DNA of 64,000 nt from Burkholderia savannae (lineage in GTDB: Bacteria; Pseudomonadota; Gammaproteobacteria; Burkholderiales; Burkholderiaceae): contig NZ_CP013417.1 of NCBI RefSeq assembly GCF_001524445.2, positions 4,164,279 to 4,228,278 of the forward strand, in the 5' to 3' direction. This document shows, piece after piece, positions 38,273 to 46,928 of the stretch. Under the pieces are notes generated by a model. That model was not told the DNA's origin. It saw only the letters and a list, made by a program, of their open reading frames with translations, and did no database searches. How positions within the stretch are numbered: position 1 is the first letter of the stretch; every line of letters starts with the position of its first letter. Position numbers and translations under genes: made by a program.

Positions 38273-38465
38273 GGGCATGTCTGCTGACAGTCAAACGCGG
38301 CGCCTGGTGTTGGTTGCCGAGCGTTTCGCGGTGCATTCCGCCTCTCTTTTCCGGCCTCCGAGGCCGCTACCCGCTCGTTTCGCCCGTTCGTGGAAACGCC
38401 CGGAAGGCCGGTGCGTGGCGCTTGGCCGCTACGTTTTTGACCGTATCAAGCAAATTAGGAACGAC

Positions 38466-38678
38466 ATGACGACGATTCTTTTGAAAGAAAACGAGCCGTT
38501 CGAAGTGGCGATTCGCCGCTTCCGCCGCGCCATCGAGAAGAACGGCCTGATCGCCGAGCTGCGCGAGCGCCAGGCATACGAAAAGCCGACCGCCGTGCGC
38601 AAGCGCAAGAAGGCGGCTGCGGTGAAGCGCCTGCACAAGCGCCTGCGCAGCCAAATGCTGCCGAAGAAGCTCCACTAA
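38466..38678 (+). CDS. rpsU: 30S ribosomal protein S21
   Basis: 70 aa, the full standard length. The sequence ([27 protein letters not shown] at the start, lysine/arginine-rich [15 protein letters not shown] tail) is plainly S21, a small-subunit protein needed for mRNA binding at initiation. It is transcribed alone and ends at a strong terminator. The start has GGAACGAC just upstream. Confidence 0.97.
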   Translation: MTTILLKENEPFEVAIRRFRRAIEKNGLIAELRERQAYEKPTAVRKRKKAAAVKRLHKRLRSQMLPKKLH

Positions 38679-38700
38679 GCTTCGCTCGCTTCGCCTCGAC

Positions 38701-38738
38701 GGCGGTGCTGCTTCGCAAGAAGCAGCACCGCCGTTTTG
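38701..38738 (+). terminator. Terminator after rpsU
   Basis: GGCGGTGCTGCTT and AAGCAGCACCGCC form a perfect 13-bp stem with a 6-base loop, followed by GTTTTG. Confidence 0.93.
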
Positions 38739-39033
38739 TTTGGGCTGTCCGGTATGCACCGCGGCTCGCGCGGGCATGGCGCACGGGTGCGCGGCGGATC
38801 GCGTTCGCGGTCCGCTGCCGAGGGTGCGCCGCACATCTTGCCGCCGCATCGCGCCGGCGTTCCTGCGCAATGGCGTCGGCCATGCTCCCGTCTTCCGCGC
38901 CAGGCGGGGCTCCGCCAGCACGCGTGGCTCGACGATCCGGGGTTGGGGCCGCGCCGCTCATGCCGCTGCGAGCGGCAGTCGCAGCGGATTCAGGCGCAAT
39001 CGACGCCGGCACGCGCCGCCGGCCGCATGAGCG

Positions 39034-39639
39034 TCATGCCGCCGTTTTCTTCTTCGCGATCTTCTTGCCGAGCGCCGCGCAGCGCGCGTGGCACGGGCAA
39101 TTCTTTTCGTGGTCGTTGACCATGCCCGTCGCCTGCATCAGCGCATAGCAGATCGTCGAGCCGACGAACTTGCAGCCGTAGCGCTTGAGCGCTTTGCTGA
39201 GCGCGTCCGAGCGCTCGGTCGACGCCGGCGCGTTGCGGTACGACGGCCATGCGTTCTGCAGCGGCGCATGATCAACGAACGACCACAGGAATGCGGCGAG
39301 CGAGCCGTGTTCCGCACGAATCTGCTGGACCGCGCGCGCGTTCGTGACGGCCGCCTCGATCTTTGCGCGATTGCGCACGATGCGCGCGTCGAGCACCAGT
39401 TCGTCGATCCGCTTCGGCGTGAATCGGGCGACTTTGTCGACGTCGAAATCGGCAAACGCCGTGCGATAACCGGCGCGCTTGTTCAAGATCGTCGACCAGG
39501 ACAGGCCCGCTTGCGCGCCCTCGAGCACGAGCATTTCGAATAAATGGCGGTCGTCGTGCGACGGCACGCCCCATTCGGTATCGTGATAGTGAGCGTCCGC
39601 TTCGGTTTTTACCCAGCTGCAGCGTTCCTGCTTCGGCAT
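39034..39639 (-). CDS. tag: DNA-3-methyladenine glycosylase I
   Basis: 201 aa from ATG 39639. Tag removes 3-methyladenine from alkylated DNA. It shows the N-terminal zinc Cys/His (RCSWVKTEADAHYHDTEWG), LFEMLVLEGAQAGLSW, and the C-terminal zinc ligands in HEKNCPCHARC. The lysine-rich end KKIAKKKTAA is an extension. Length is close to the E. coli enzyme (187). An in-frame upstream ATG would add 12 residues without support. Confidence 0.95.
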   Translation of the reverse strand: MPKQERCSWVKTEADAHYHDTEWGVPSHDDRHLFEMLVLEGAQAGLSWSTILNKRAGYRTAFADFDVDKVARFTPKRIDELVLDARIVRNRAKIEAAVTNARAVQQIRAEHGSLAAFLWSFVDHAPLQNAWPSYRNAPASTERSDALSKALKRYGCKFVGSTICYALMQATGMVNDHEKNCPCHARCAALGKKIAKKKTAA

Positions 39640-39791
39640 CTGTTGCGTGTTCCGTCGATGTGGTCGCGCCAGCATAGCGGATCGGCGAGCGGGCGCAAGC
39701 CTGGCCGTTCGGCCGATGGGCGCGGCGGGCCGTTGCGGTTAAGCTCTGGCAACGATGTTACTTCGACGAATCTTTCGGATTGAAGCAAGCG

Positions 39792-40682
39792 ATGGGCAAT
39801 GACATTTTTCTGATCGGTATCGACGGCGGCGGCACGGGCACCCGCGCGGTGCTGGCCGATGCGCAGGGGCGCGAGCTCGCGCAAGGCGGCGGCGGGCCGT
39901 CCGGGCTTGCGCTCGGCATCGAAGCCGCGTGGCGCGCGATCGAGGCCGCCTGCGCGGACGCCTGCGCGCGCGCTGGCGTCGCGTTCGACTGGCGGTGCTG
40001 CGTGCTCGGCTGCGGGCTCGCCGGCGTGAACCATCGCGAGTGGCTGGATGCGTTCCGGGCGAGCGCGCCGCTTGCCGCGCTCGCGGTAGAAAGCGATGCC
40101 TATACGACCGTCGTCGGCGCCCACGGCGGCGCGCCGGGCGTCGTGGTCGCGCTCGGCACGGGCAGTATCGCCGCCGCACTCGACGAATCGGGCGTCTGCC
40201 GGATCGCGGGCGGATACGGCTTTCCGTCCGGCGACGAGGCGAGCGGCGCCTGGCTCGGCTTGCGAGCGCTGTCGCACGCGCAGCAGGCGCTCGACGGCCG
40301 TGTCCCGCTCGACGCGTTCGCCCAGGCGCTTGTCGCGCATACGGGCGCGTCCGATCGCGACGCTCTCGTCGTCTGGTCATGCGCGGCGAATCAAACCGCG
40401 TATGCGCGCCTCGCGCCGATCGTGTTCGCGCATCGCGATCATCCGGCCGCCGCGCGCTGGATCGAGCAGGCTGGCGTCGAGATCGCCAAGATGATCGACG
40501 CGCTCGATCCCGCGGCGGCGCTGCCCGTCGCGTTGTGCGGCGGGCTTGCGGGCGCGCTTGCGAGCGCGGTGCCCGAGCCTCACCGCGCGCGACTCGTGGT
40601 ACCGCAGGCGGATTCCGCGCACGGCGCGTTGCGGCTCGCCGCGCGGGAAGCGGCGAGGCTCGGGCTCGTCGCATCGCGATGA
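39792..40682 (+). CDS. BadF/BadG/BcrA/BcrD ATPase-family sugar kinase (N-acetylglucosamine kinase-like)
   Basis: 296 aa from ATG 39792. The ASKHA fold is shown by FLIGIDGGGTGTRAVL (phosphate 1), VVVALGTGSIAAA (phosphate 2) and VALCGGLAGAL (adenosine motif). This set matches eukaryotic-type GlcNAc kinases/BadF family rather than the ROK family. It probably phosphorylates N-acetylglucosamine or a muropeptide-derived sugar. A TTG 12 bp upstream is also possible, but the ATG is preferred. Followed by a Cof-type phosphatase 100 bp on. Confidence 0.85.
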   Translation: MGNDIFLIGIDGGGTGTRAVLADAQGRELAQGGGGPSGLALGIEAAWRAIEAACADACARAGVAFDWRCCVLGCGLAGVNHREWLDAFRASAPLAALAVESDAYTTVVGAHGGAPGVVVALGTGSIAAALDESGVCRIAGGYGFPSGDEASGAWLGLRALSHAQQALDGRVPLDAFAQALVAHTGASDRDALVVWSCAANQTAYARLAPIVFAHRDHPAAARWIEQAGVEIAKMIDALDPAAALPVALCGGLAGALASAVPEPHRARLVVPQADSAHGALRLAAREAARLGLVASR

Positions 40683-40782
40683 ACCCGGTGGGCGGCGCGA
40701 ACGGACATCCGCAAGCGGCGTCTCCCGACCGACGATAGAATGTCCGCTTACTTCCGCGCCCCCGCATCCTCCGACGTCCGCC

Positions 40783-41604
40783 ATGTATAAAGTCATCGCC
40801 ACCGATCTCGACGGAACCCTGCTCAACAGCGACCACCAGCTCGATTCCTACACGATCGACACCGTGCGGCGGCTCGCGGGCGACGGCGTGCCCTTCGTGA
40901 TCGCAACGGGGCGCCACTACGCGGACGTCGCCGGCATTCGCGACGTGCTCGGCATCCGGCCTTACCTGATCACGTCGAACGGCGCGCGCGTGCATGCGCC
41001 GGACGATTCGCGGATTCACGCGCAGGACGTGCCCGCCGACACGGTGCGGCAACTGGTGAGGCCCGAGCTCGTCGGCACGCACGGCCGCGTGATCGTCAAT
41101 CTGTTCACCAATGACGGCTGGCTGATCGACCGCGATGCGCCGCATCTGCTCGCATTCCATCAGGATTCCGGATTTCGCTACGACGTCGTCGACATGCTGT
41201 CGCACGACGGCACGGACATCGCAAAGGTGCTGTACATCGGCGAGCCGGAGGATCTGGCCGTCGTGTCGGACAACCTCGCGCGCCGGTTCGGCGGCGCGCT
41301 CTACGTCACCTATTCGCTGCCCGACTGCCTCGAGGTGATGACTGCGAACGTCTCGAAGGGACGAGCGTTGCGGGTCGTGCTCGAGCGGCTCGGCGTCGAT
41401 CCCGCGCATTGCGTCGCGTTCGGCGACAACATGAACGACATCGATCTGCTCGAGACGGCCGGGCATCCGTTCATGATGAACAACGCGAATCCCGATCTCG
41501 TCACGCGTCTGCCGAGGGTGCCGCGGATCGGCAACAACTTCGACGCGGGCGTTGCGCGCCATCTGCGCACGCTGTTCGCGCTCGAGAACCCGACCACTCA
41601 CTGA
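40783..41604 (+). CDS. Cof-type HAD-IIB phosphatase
   Basis: 273 aa. Motif I is IATDLDGTLLNSD with the nucleophile Asp, motif II FVIATGR, motif III Lys in NVSKGRALRVVL, and motif IV AFGDNMNDIDLLE. The C2B cap sits between II and III. These enzymes dephosphorylate sugar phosphates or cofactors (YbiV/Cof-like); substrate unknown. Same direction as the kinase, 100 bp apart, possibly one transcript. Confidence 0.92.
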   Translation: MYKVIATDLDGTLLNSDHQLDSYTIDTVRRLAGDGVPFVIATGRHYADVAGIRDVLGIRPYLITSNGARVHAPDDSRIHAQDVPADTVRQLVRPELVGTHGRVIVNLFTNDGWLIDRDAPHLLAFHQDSGFRYDVVDMLSHDGTDIAKVLYIGEPEDLAVVSDNLARRFGGALYVTYSLPDCLEVMTANVSKGRALRVVLERLGVDPAHCVAFGDNMNDIDLLETAGHPFMMNNANPDLVTRLPRVPRIGNNFDAGVARHLRTLFALENPTTH

Positions 41605-41682
41605 CTGCGCATCGACCGCTTCGTCCGCCTCGATCGCGCCGACAGAGCCGCTCGAGCCAGCGCGCGACGAGCTTCGGCAATG

Positions 41683-41706
41683 AAAAACGGGCGCCGCAGC
41701 GCCCGT
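41683..41706 (-). terminator. Terminator after aqpZ
   Basis: ACGGGCGC, loop, GCGCCCGT; on the minus strand the stem runs into TTTTTCA. It lies about 110 bp beyond the aqpZ stop. Confidence 0.75.
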
Positions 41707-41815
41707 TCCCGTTCTGCCCCGCCGCCATTGGCCGGCGAAGGGCGATGTCGATCTTCCTCTGTCGTGTCGCCTTGTGAGGCGACGGGCGGGCGGCCCGATG
41801 CCGCCCGCACCGGCG

Positions 41816-42520
41816 TCAGCTTTCGTCGCGGCCCGCGACGAGCGGGTATACCACGCCCGCGATCGCCGCGCCGATGATGGGCGCGACCCAGAACAGCCAC
41901 AGCTGGCCGATCGCCTCGCCGCCGACGAACAGCGCCGGGCCCGTCGAGCGCGCCGGGTTTACCGACGTGTTCGTCACCGGGATCGAGATCAGGTGGATCA
42001 GCGTGAGGCACAGGCCGATCGCGATCGGCGCGAAGCCGGCCGGCGCGCGCTTGTCGGTCGAGCCGAGGATCACGAACAGGAAGAAGGCCGTCAGTACGAC
42101 TTCGCAAATGAACGCGGCCGCAAGCGAGTAATGGCCGGGCGAGCGGGCGTCATAGCCGTTCGTCGCGAAGCCGCTGCTGACGACGTCGAAGCCCGGCTTG
42201 CCGGTCGCGATCAGATACAGCACGAACGCGCCGAGCGTGGCGCCGACGACCTGCGCGACGATGTACGGCACGAGATCGCGGGCCGGGAAGCGGCCCGCCA
42301 CGGTCAAGCCGACGCTCACGGCCGGATTCAGGTGACACCCCGAGACGTGGCCGATCGCGAACGCCATCGTCAGAACGGTCAAGCCAAACGCGAATGCGAC
42401 GCCGGTAAAGCCAATGCCGAGGCCCGGATACGCGGCCGCCAGAACGGCGCTGCCACAGCCGCCCAGAACGAGCCAGAACGTGCCGAACACTTCTGCTGCG
42501 AGACGCTGAGGTAATTTCAT
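41816..42520 (-). CDS. aqpZ: Aquaporin Z
   Basis: 234 aa, six membrane helices and the two re-entrant NPA loops: [13 protein letters not shown] and [14 protein letters not shown]. The second is followed by the Arg of the selectivity filter. Length and the [23 protein letters not shown] start match AqpZ. It passes water, not glycerol. Single gene with its own terminator. Confidence 0.95.
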   Translation of the reverse strand: MKLPQRLAAEVFGTFWLVLGGCGSAVLAAAYPGLGIGFTGVAFAFGLTVLTMAFAIGHVSGCHLNPAVSVGLTVAGRFPARDLVPYIVAQVVGATLGAFVLYLIATGKPGFDVVSSGFATNGYDARSPGHYSLAAAFICEVVLTAFFLFVILGSTDKRAPAGFAPIAIGLCLTLIHLISIPVTNTSVNPARSTGPALFVGGEAIGQLWLFWVAPIIGAAIAGVVYPLVAGRDES

Positions 42521-42825
42521 TGGAGTGGTTCCTGGTGGTGAAAATCGAAAACGGATTGCGCCACAAAAAGCGGGGACGCATCCACGAATGCCGCCTGGAT
42601 TATAGGAAATCTTACGGTTTCCGAAGAGTCAACGATTGTCAAATTGGGATTGGCCGATCGGCGTTTTTATTAGAATAACGCCGTATTGCACGAGTATGGC
42701 AATTGAATTTTAAAATTTATCAGACGAAATGTTTTTGTTGGATTTCGTAGCAATTCCGATTGCGCAATAGATCCTTTGTGTCTAGGCTGGGAAATGCCAG
42801 GCGGATCATGATATAGGGAGTCGAA
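42521..42825. promoter_or_regulatory. AT-rich divergent region between aqpZ and the H-NS family gene
   Basis: From about 42590 to 42790 the base composition falls well below the surrounding GC content (runs such as TTTTTATTAGAATAACG and TTGAATTTTAAAATTTATC). It holds both promoters. I cannot fix exact -35/-10 boxes. Confidence 0.5.
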
Positions 42826-43122
42826 ATGTCTCAATACGCGAAAATCAAGGCGCAGATCGTCGAGCTGCAGGCTCAGGCGGAAGAGGTACGTCGTCAGGAG
42901 GTCGCGGCCGTGATCGCCGAGCTGCAAGGCAAGATCGTCGAGTATGGCCTCACGGCGCAGGATCTGGGATTCGCGGAGCGCGCGCGGCGCGGTCGTCCGC
43001 CGAAGAGGGGACCGCTGCCGGCCAAATACCGCGATCCGAAATCCGGCAGTACCTGGAGCGGCCGCGGGAAGCCCCCGCATTGGATCGTCGGCAAAAACCG
43101 CGAGCGCTTTTTGATCGGCTGA
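42826..43122 (+). CDS. H-NS family DNA-binding protein
   Basis: 98 aa. The N-terminal coiled coil (AKIKAQIVELQAQAEEVRRQEVAAVIAEL) is the dimerisation part, and the C-terminal RRGRPPKRGPLPAKYRDP followed by TWSGRGKPPHW is the H-NS-type DNA-binding core (Burkholderia/Bordetella BpH3-like). It should bind AT-rich DNA and silence foreign genes. Ends at a terminator hairpin. Confidence 0.92.
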   Translation: MSQYAKIKAQIVELQAQAEEVRRQEVAAVIAELQGKIVEYGLTAQDLGFAERARRGRPPKRGPLPAKYRDPKSGSTWSGRGKPPHWIVGKNRERFLIG

Positions 43123-43143
43123 TTATCGGACGCTTGGCAAAAA

Positions 43144-43172
43144 GAAAGCCGCATTTCCCGATGCGGCTTTCT
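43144..43172 (+). terminator. Terminator after the H-NS family gene
   Basis: AAAGCCGCAT and ATGCGGCTTT with a short loop, then a T-rich CTTC. Confidence 0.85.
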
Positions 43173-43225
43173 TCTATGCGCGGCGTAATGGGCGCGTGAT
43201 TTCTGCAATCGCGCCGGTCAAAGGG

Positions 43226-44290
43226 TTAACCCGTCGCCACGCGTCGCCATTGCGGCTGCTTGGCTGCTTCGCGCAGCGTTTCATAGATGTCGATATAGCG
43301 GCGCGCCATTGCGTGCGAGCTGAAACGTTGCTCGAATTGCGCGCGGATTGCATCGCGCGACAATTCATCGATCCGGTGCAGCGCGCCGACGGCGCCCTGC
43401 ACGTCCTCGACGATGAAGCCCGTGACGCCGTCGTCGATCACCTCGGGCACGGAGCCGCGGTTGAACGCGACGACCGGCGTGCCGCACGCCATCGCCTCGA
43501 TCATCACGAGGCCGAACGGCTCCGGCCAGTCGATCGGGAACAGCAGCGCCTTCGCGCCCGACAGGAACGCGGGCTTTTGCGCCTCGTTGATCTCGCCGAT
43601 GAACTCCACGTGCGCGGAACCGAGAAGCGGCTCGATCTCGGCTTTGAAATAATCTTCGTCGACCTTGTCGACTTTCGCCGCAATCTTGAGCGGCAGGCCG
43701 CTTTGCGCCGCGATCCGGATGGCGGTGTCGACGCGCTTTTCCGGGCAGATGCGCCCGAGGAACGCGAGATATTCGGGCTTGCGGCCGGCTTGCGGCGTGA
43801 GCAGCGTGTCGGGCAGCCCGTGGTAGACGGTGCCCGCCCAGCCGGCCTGCGGCAGCGGCGTGCGCTGCGAATTCGAGATCGACACGACGGGTACATTCGG
43901 GAACGCGTCGAAGACGGGCTGCAGCTCAGGCAGGTCGAGCCGGCCGTGCAGCGTCGTGACGAACGGCGCATCGAGGCGCGACAGCAGCGGGAACGGCAGG
44001 TAGTCGAGATGCAAGTGCAGGACGTCGAACGTGTGGGCGACCCGCGCGACCTGCTCGAGGAGGCGCATATGGGGCGCCATCGCGTCGCGAATCGACGGAT
44101 CGAGCCGCAGCGCGCGCGGCCAGGCGGCCTCAAGGCGCGCCGACGTGACCGAATCGCCGCTCGCGAACAGCGTGACGTCGTGCCCCATTTCGACGAGCGC
44201 CTCGGTCAGATAGGACACGACCCGCTCGGTGCCCCCGTAGAGTTTGGGCGGAACGGCTTCGTAGAGCGGGGCGATCTGGGCAATGCGCAT
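43226..44290 (-). CDS. Glycosyltransferase family 4 protein
   Basis: 354 aa from ATG 44290, which has GGAGAAACGCTC ahead of it. A GT-B fold: N-terminal LYGGTERVVSYLTEALVEMGHDVTLFASGD, then EYLAFLGRICPEKRVDTAIRIAAQSG, and the C-terminal nucleotide motif FGLVMIEAMACGTPVVAFNRGSVPEVI (E-x7-E). It is alone between the H-NS gene and flhD; the acceptor and donor are unknown. Not obviously part of the flagellin glycan cluster, which lies about 9 kb away. Confidence 0.9.
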   Translation of the reverse strand: MRIAQIAPLYEAVPPKLYGGTERVVSYLTEALVEMGHDVTLFASGDSVTSARLEAAWPRALRLDPSIRDAMAPHMRLLEQVARVAHTFDVLHLHLDYLPFPLLSRLDAPFVTTLHGRLDLPELQPVFDAFPNVPVVSISNSQRTPLPQAGWAGTVYHGLPDTLLTPQAGRKPEYLAFLGRICPEKRVDTAIRIAAQSGLPLKIAAKVDKVDEDYFKAEIEPLLGSAHVEFIGEINEAQKPAFLSGAKALLFPIDWPEPFGLVMIEAMACGTPVVAFNRGSVPEVIDDGVTGFIVEDVQGAVGALHRIDELSRDAIRAQFEQRFSSHAMARRYIDIYETLREAAKQPQWRRVATG

Positions 44291-44882
44291 GAGCGTTTCT
44301 CCGTTGCGAAGAGGGCGGAACTCGCCGAAGGGCGTTGCGAGCTTCGCTCCGGTAAGCGGTGAGCGCCTGCCCGGGGGGCAAGCGGGCGGTGCGCGGCGAA
44401 CGTCGCCGGACCGGGCTTTCGGATTCATTATCGGGATCGCGCGAGCGGTATCGAGCGATTTTTCAAACGCTTAACCCTTGTTACAGGATGAAATACGCAA
44501 AAACCCTAGAAAACGCCTGTTTGAATGACTAGGATGTGGCAGAAGCGGAATGCAATAGTTGCCCGCCGCAATGGCGCGGATTCCGCCGGCGTGCCCCGCC
44601 GTACCTGAAGATGGTGTTTTCCCTGCCTTGATTGGCGGGGCTTTCGGCCAGACGGGCGTCTGCGGGCCGTTTCCGGTCTTTGTCAGAAAAATTCCTACAC
44701 GGTTTACAGATAATTCCGGCAAAGCGCATTCCCCTTCACTGATAGCGGCCCCCCCGCCGATTGGCCAAAATGCCCGTAAGAATATAAACAAGCCGATTGC
44801 CCGCAACTCAGTGGGTAGATCGAGCAAACGTTTTCACTGGCATTACCGATTGGCCAAAGATTTCTTACGGGGGAATCGAATC
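44291..44882. promoter_or_regulatory. Upstream control region of flhDC with a 13-bp direct repeat
   Basis: 592 bp between the divergent glycosyltransferase gene and flhD. CCGATTGGCCAAA occurs twice (44757-44769 and 44846-44858), each carrying the palindrome TTGGCCAA. The second copy is about 25 bp before the flhD start. There is no convincing gene in the region. A master-regulator promoter is expected to be controlled by several factors; these repeats are the best candidate sites. Confidence 0.6.
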
Positions 44883-45203
44883 ATGAGCGCAACCAGCGAA
44901 ATGCTCGCCGAGATCAACGAAGTCAACCTGTCTTACCTGCTGCTCGCGCAACGACTGCTGCGCGAGGACAAGGCCATGGGCATGTTCCGCATGGGGATTT
45001 CGGAAGAACTCGCCGATGTGCTCGTGAACCTGACGCTTGCCCAGACGGTCAAGCTCGCCGCCTCGAACCAGATGCTCTGCCGTTTCCGTTTCGACGATCA
45101 TTCCATGCTCTCATCGCTCGCCGACAAGGGCCGCAGCTCCGCCGTCGCGCATGCGCATTCGGCGATCCTGATGGCCGGGCAGCCGGTCGAAAGCTTCCGT
45201 TGA
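44883..45203 (+). CDS. flhD: Flagellar transcriptional regulator FlhD
   Basis: 106 aa; the sequence MSATSEMLAEINEVNLSYLLLAQRLLREDKAMGMFRMGIS is plainly FlhD. It forms the FlhD4C2 master regulator that activates class 2 flagellar promoters. It is followed by flhC 92 bp downstream. Helix-rich, with a Cys near the C-terminal third as in enterics. Confidence 0.95.
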   Translation: MSATSEMLAEINEVNLSYLLLAQRLLREDKAMGMFRMGISEELADVLVNLTLAQTVKLAASNQMLCRFRFDDHSMLSSLADKGRSSAVAHAHSAILMAGQPVESFR

Positions 45204-45295
45204 ACGGAAGCCGCGCGTCTCGCCGGCGCGTATTGATGCGCGAATCGAAATCTGAAGTCTGATTGTTTTGTTTGTATAGATAGCGGAGAGCGGCG

Positions 45296-45847
45296 ATGGC
45301 GTCCAAGAGCGTAGTGGTCGAGGTCAAGGAGATCACCCTGGCGATCGAACTGATCGAGCTGGGCGCGCGGCTGCAGTTGCTCGAAGCCGAGACGAACCTG
45401 TCGCGCGATCGGCTGATCAAGCTCTACAAGGAGCTGAAGGGCATGTCGCCGCCGAAGGGGATGCTGCCGTTCTCGACCGACTGGTTCATGACGTGGCAGC
45501 CGAACATTCATTCCTCGCTGTTCTACAACATCTACCGTTTCATGCGCGAGCACGGCGGCTGCGATTCGATCCAGGCGATCGTGAAGGCATACCGGCTGTA
45601 CCTCGAGCACGTCGGGCTGTCGGACGACGAGGCGGTGATGAGCCTCACGCGCGCATGGACGCTCGTGCGCTTCTTCGATTCCGGGATGCTGCAGACGACG
45701 CCGTGCACCCGCTGCGGCGGGCACTTTGTCGCACACGCGCACGATCCGCACCACGGCTACGTGTGCGGTCTCTGCCAGCCGCCGTCGCGCGCGGGCAAGA
45801 CCCGCAAGGCCGCCGCGCAGGCCGACCAGGCCGCCATCGCCGCGTAA
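45296..45847 (+). CDS. flhC: Flagellar transcriptional regulator FlhC
   Basis: 183 aa. The DNA-binding partner of FlhD. Residues 137, 140, 157 and 160 are the zinc-binding Cys (CTRC...CGLC), as in E. coli. The start ATG lies 92 bp after flhD and has AGCGGAGAGCGGCG upstream. The C-terminus is Ala/Lys-rich. Together with FlhD it should turn on the flagellar genes of this region. Confidence 0.96.
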   Translation: MASKSVVVEVKEITLAIELIELGARLQLLEAETNLSRDRLIKLYKELKGMSPPKGMLPFSTDWFMTWQPNIHSSLFYNIYRFMREHGGCDSIQAIVKAYRLYLEHVGLSDDEAVMSLTRAWTLVRFFDSGMLQTTPCTRCGGHFVAHAHDPHHGYVCGLCQPPSRAGKTRKAAAQADQAAIAA

Positions 45848-45978
45848 GCTTCCCGTGCGCGGCCGCGGGCGAACGAGCGTTCGCTCCGCCCGCCGGGCCA
45901 CGCCGTTCGCGCGCCGCGCGGCGCACGGCTTCCTCCCCTCTGCTGGTATACACCGGCGGGCCTCTGCCGGGCGGTTCT

Positions 45979-46005
45979 CAAAGTTTTCGCACCGACTGCC
46001 GTAAA
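45979..46005 (+). promoter_or_regulatory. Sigma-28 (FliA) promoter of the motA-che operon
   Basis: CAAAGTTT, exactly 11 bases, GCCGTAAA: 14 of 16 positions match the FliA consensus. It is about 46 bp before the motA GTG start. Confidence 0.88.
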
Positions 46006-46051
46006 CCACTTAACGGCGGCCTCCCGGCCGTTCATTCGTGAGGGACAGGCA

Positions 46052-46912
46052 GTGCTGATTTTCGTGGGAACTCTCGTGACGTTGTTGTCCGTGTTCGGCG
46101 GCTACGCGCTGGCGGGCGGACACTTGGGCGCGCTCGTTCAGCCGGTCGAGATCTTGATGATCACCGGCGCGGGCGTCGGCGCGTTCATTCTCGGCAACGG
46201 CATCAAGACGATCAAGGCGACGCTGCGCGTGTTGCCCGCGCTGTTCAAGGGCTCGAAGTACAACAAGGACATCTATATGGAGCTGATGGCGCTCCTGTAC
46301 GTGTTGCTCGCGAAGGCCCGCAAGGAAGGCACGCTCACGCTCGAGGCCGACATCGACGAACCCGAGAAGAGCCCGATCTTCACCCAGTACCCGAAGATTC
46401 TTGCCGACCATCACATCGTCGAATTCCTGACCGATTACCTGCGCCTGATGGTGGGCGGCAACATGAACGCGTTCGAGATCGAAAGCCTGATGGACGAGGA
46501 GATCGAGACGCACCACGCGGAAGGCGAAGGCCCCGCGCACGCGCTGATGCGCGTCGGCGACGCGATGCCCGCGTTCGGGATCGTCGCCGCGGTGATGGGC
46601 GTCGTTCACACGATGGCGTCCGCCGACAAGCCGCCCGCGGTGCTGGGCGCGATGATCGCGCAGGCGCTCGTCGGCACGTTCCTCGGCATCCTGCTGTCGT
46701 ACGGGCTGATCGGGCCGCTCGCGAGCCTCGCCGAGCAGCGCGTCGCCGAGTCGACCAAGATGTTCCAGTGCATCAAGGTGACGATCCTCGCGAGCCTGAA
46801 CGGCTACGCGCCCGCGATCGCCGTCGAGTTCGGCCGCAAGGTGCTGTTCTCGACCGAGCGTCCGTCGTTCGCCGAGCTCGAAGAGCACGTGCGCCGCGTG
46901 AAGGCGAAGTGA
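46052..46912 (+). CDS. motA: Flagellar motor stator protein MotA
   Basis: 286 aa from GTG. Four membrane helices, with LIFVGTLVTLLSVFGGYALAGG first and FGIVAAVMGVVHTMA before the last; the cytoplasmic loop has the charged residues used to contact FliG. Forms the MotA5MotB2 ion channel. First gene of the operon and 16 bp before motB. Length fits the E. coli protein (295). Confidence 0.97.
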   Translation: MLIFVGTLVTLLSVFGGYALAGGHLGALVQPVEILMITGAGVGAFILGNGIKTIKATLRVLPALFKGSKYNKDIYMELMALLYVLLAKARKEGTLTLEADIDEPEKSPIFTQYPKILADHHIVEFLTDYLRLMVGGNMNAFEIESLMDEEIETHHAEGEGPAHALMRVGDAMPAFGIVAAVMGVVHTMASADKPPAVLGAMIAQALVGTFLGILLSYGLIGPLASLAEQRVAESTKMFQCIKVTILASLNGYAPAIAVEFGRKVLFSTERPSFAELEEHVRRVKAK

Positions 46913-46928
46913 GCGCGAGAGGCCCGAC

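Larger units (their letters stand above)
37936..38465. other. Divergent fliC-rpsU control region
   Basis: 530 bp without a gene. It contains the fliC sigma-28 promoter, the GGTAAAC inverted repeat with a TATGAT -10-like sequence reading towards rpsU, and the 14-bp palindrome. Confidence 0.6.

Noticed and set aside
43226-44290. The GT4 glycosyltransferase as a member of the flagellin glycan cluster
   Set aside because: It is about 9 kb away, separated by unrelated housekeeping genes and terminators, so I found no basis to link them.
44471-44827. A 118-aa minus-strand frame in the flhDC upstream region
   Set aside because: It lacks a ribosome binding site, overlaps the likely control region and has no recognisable fold.
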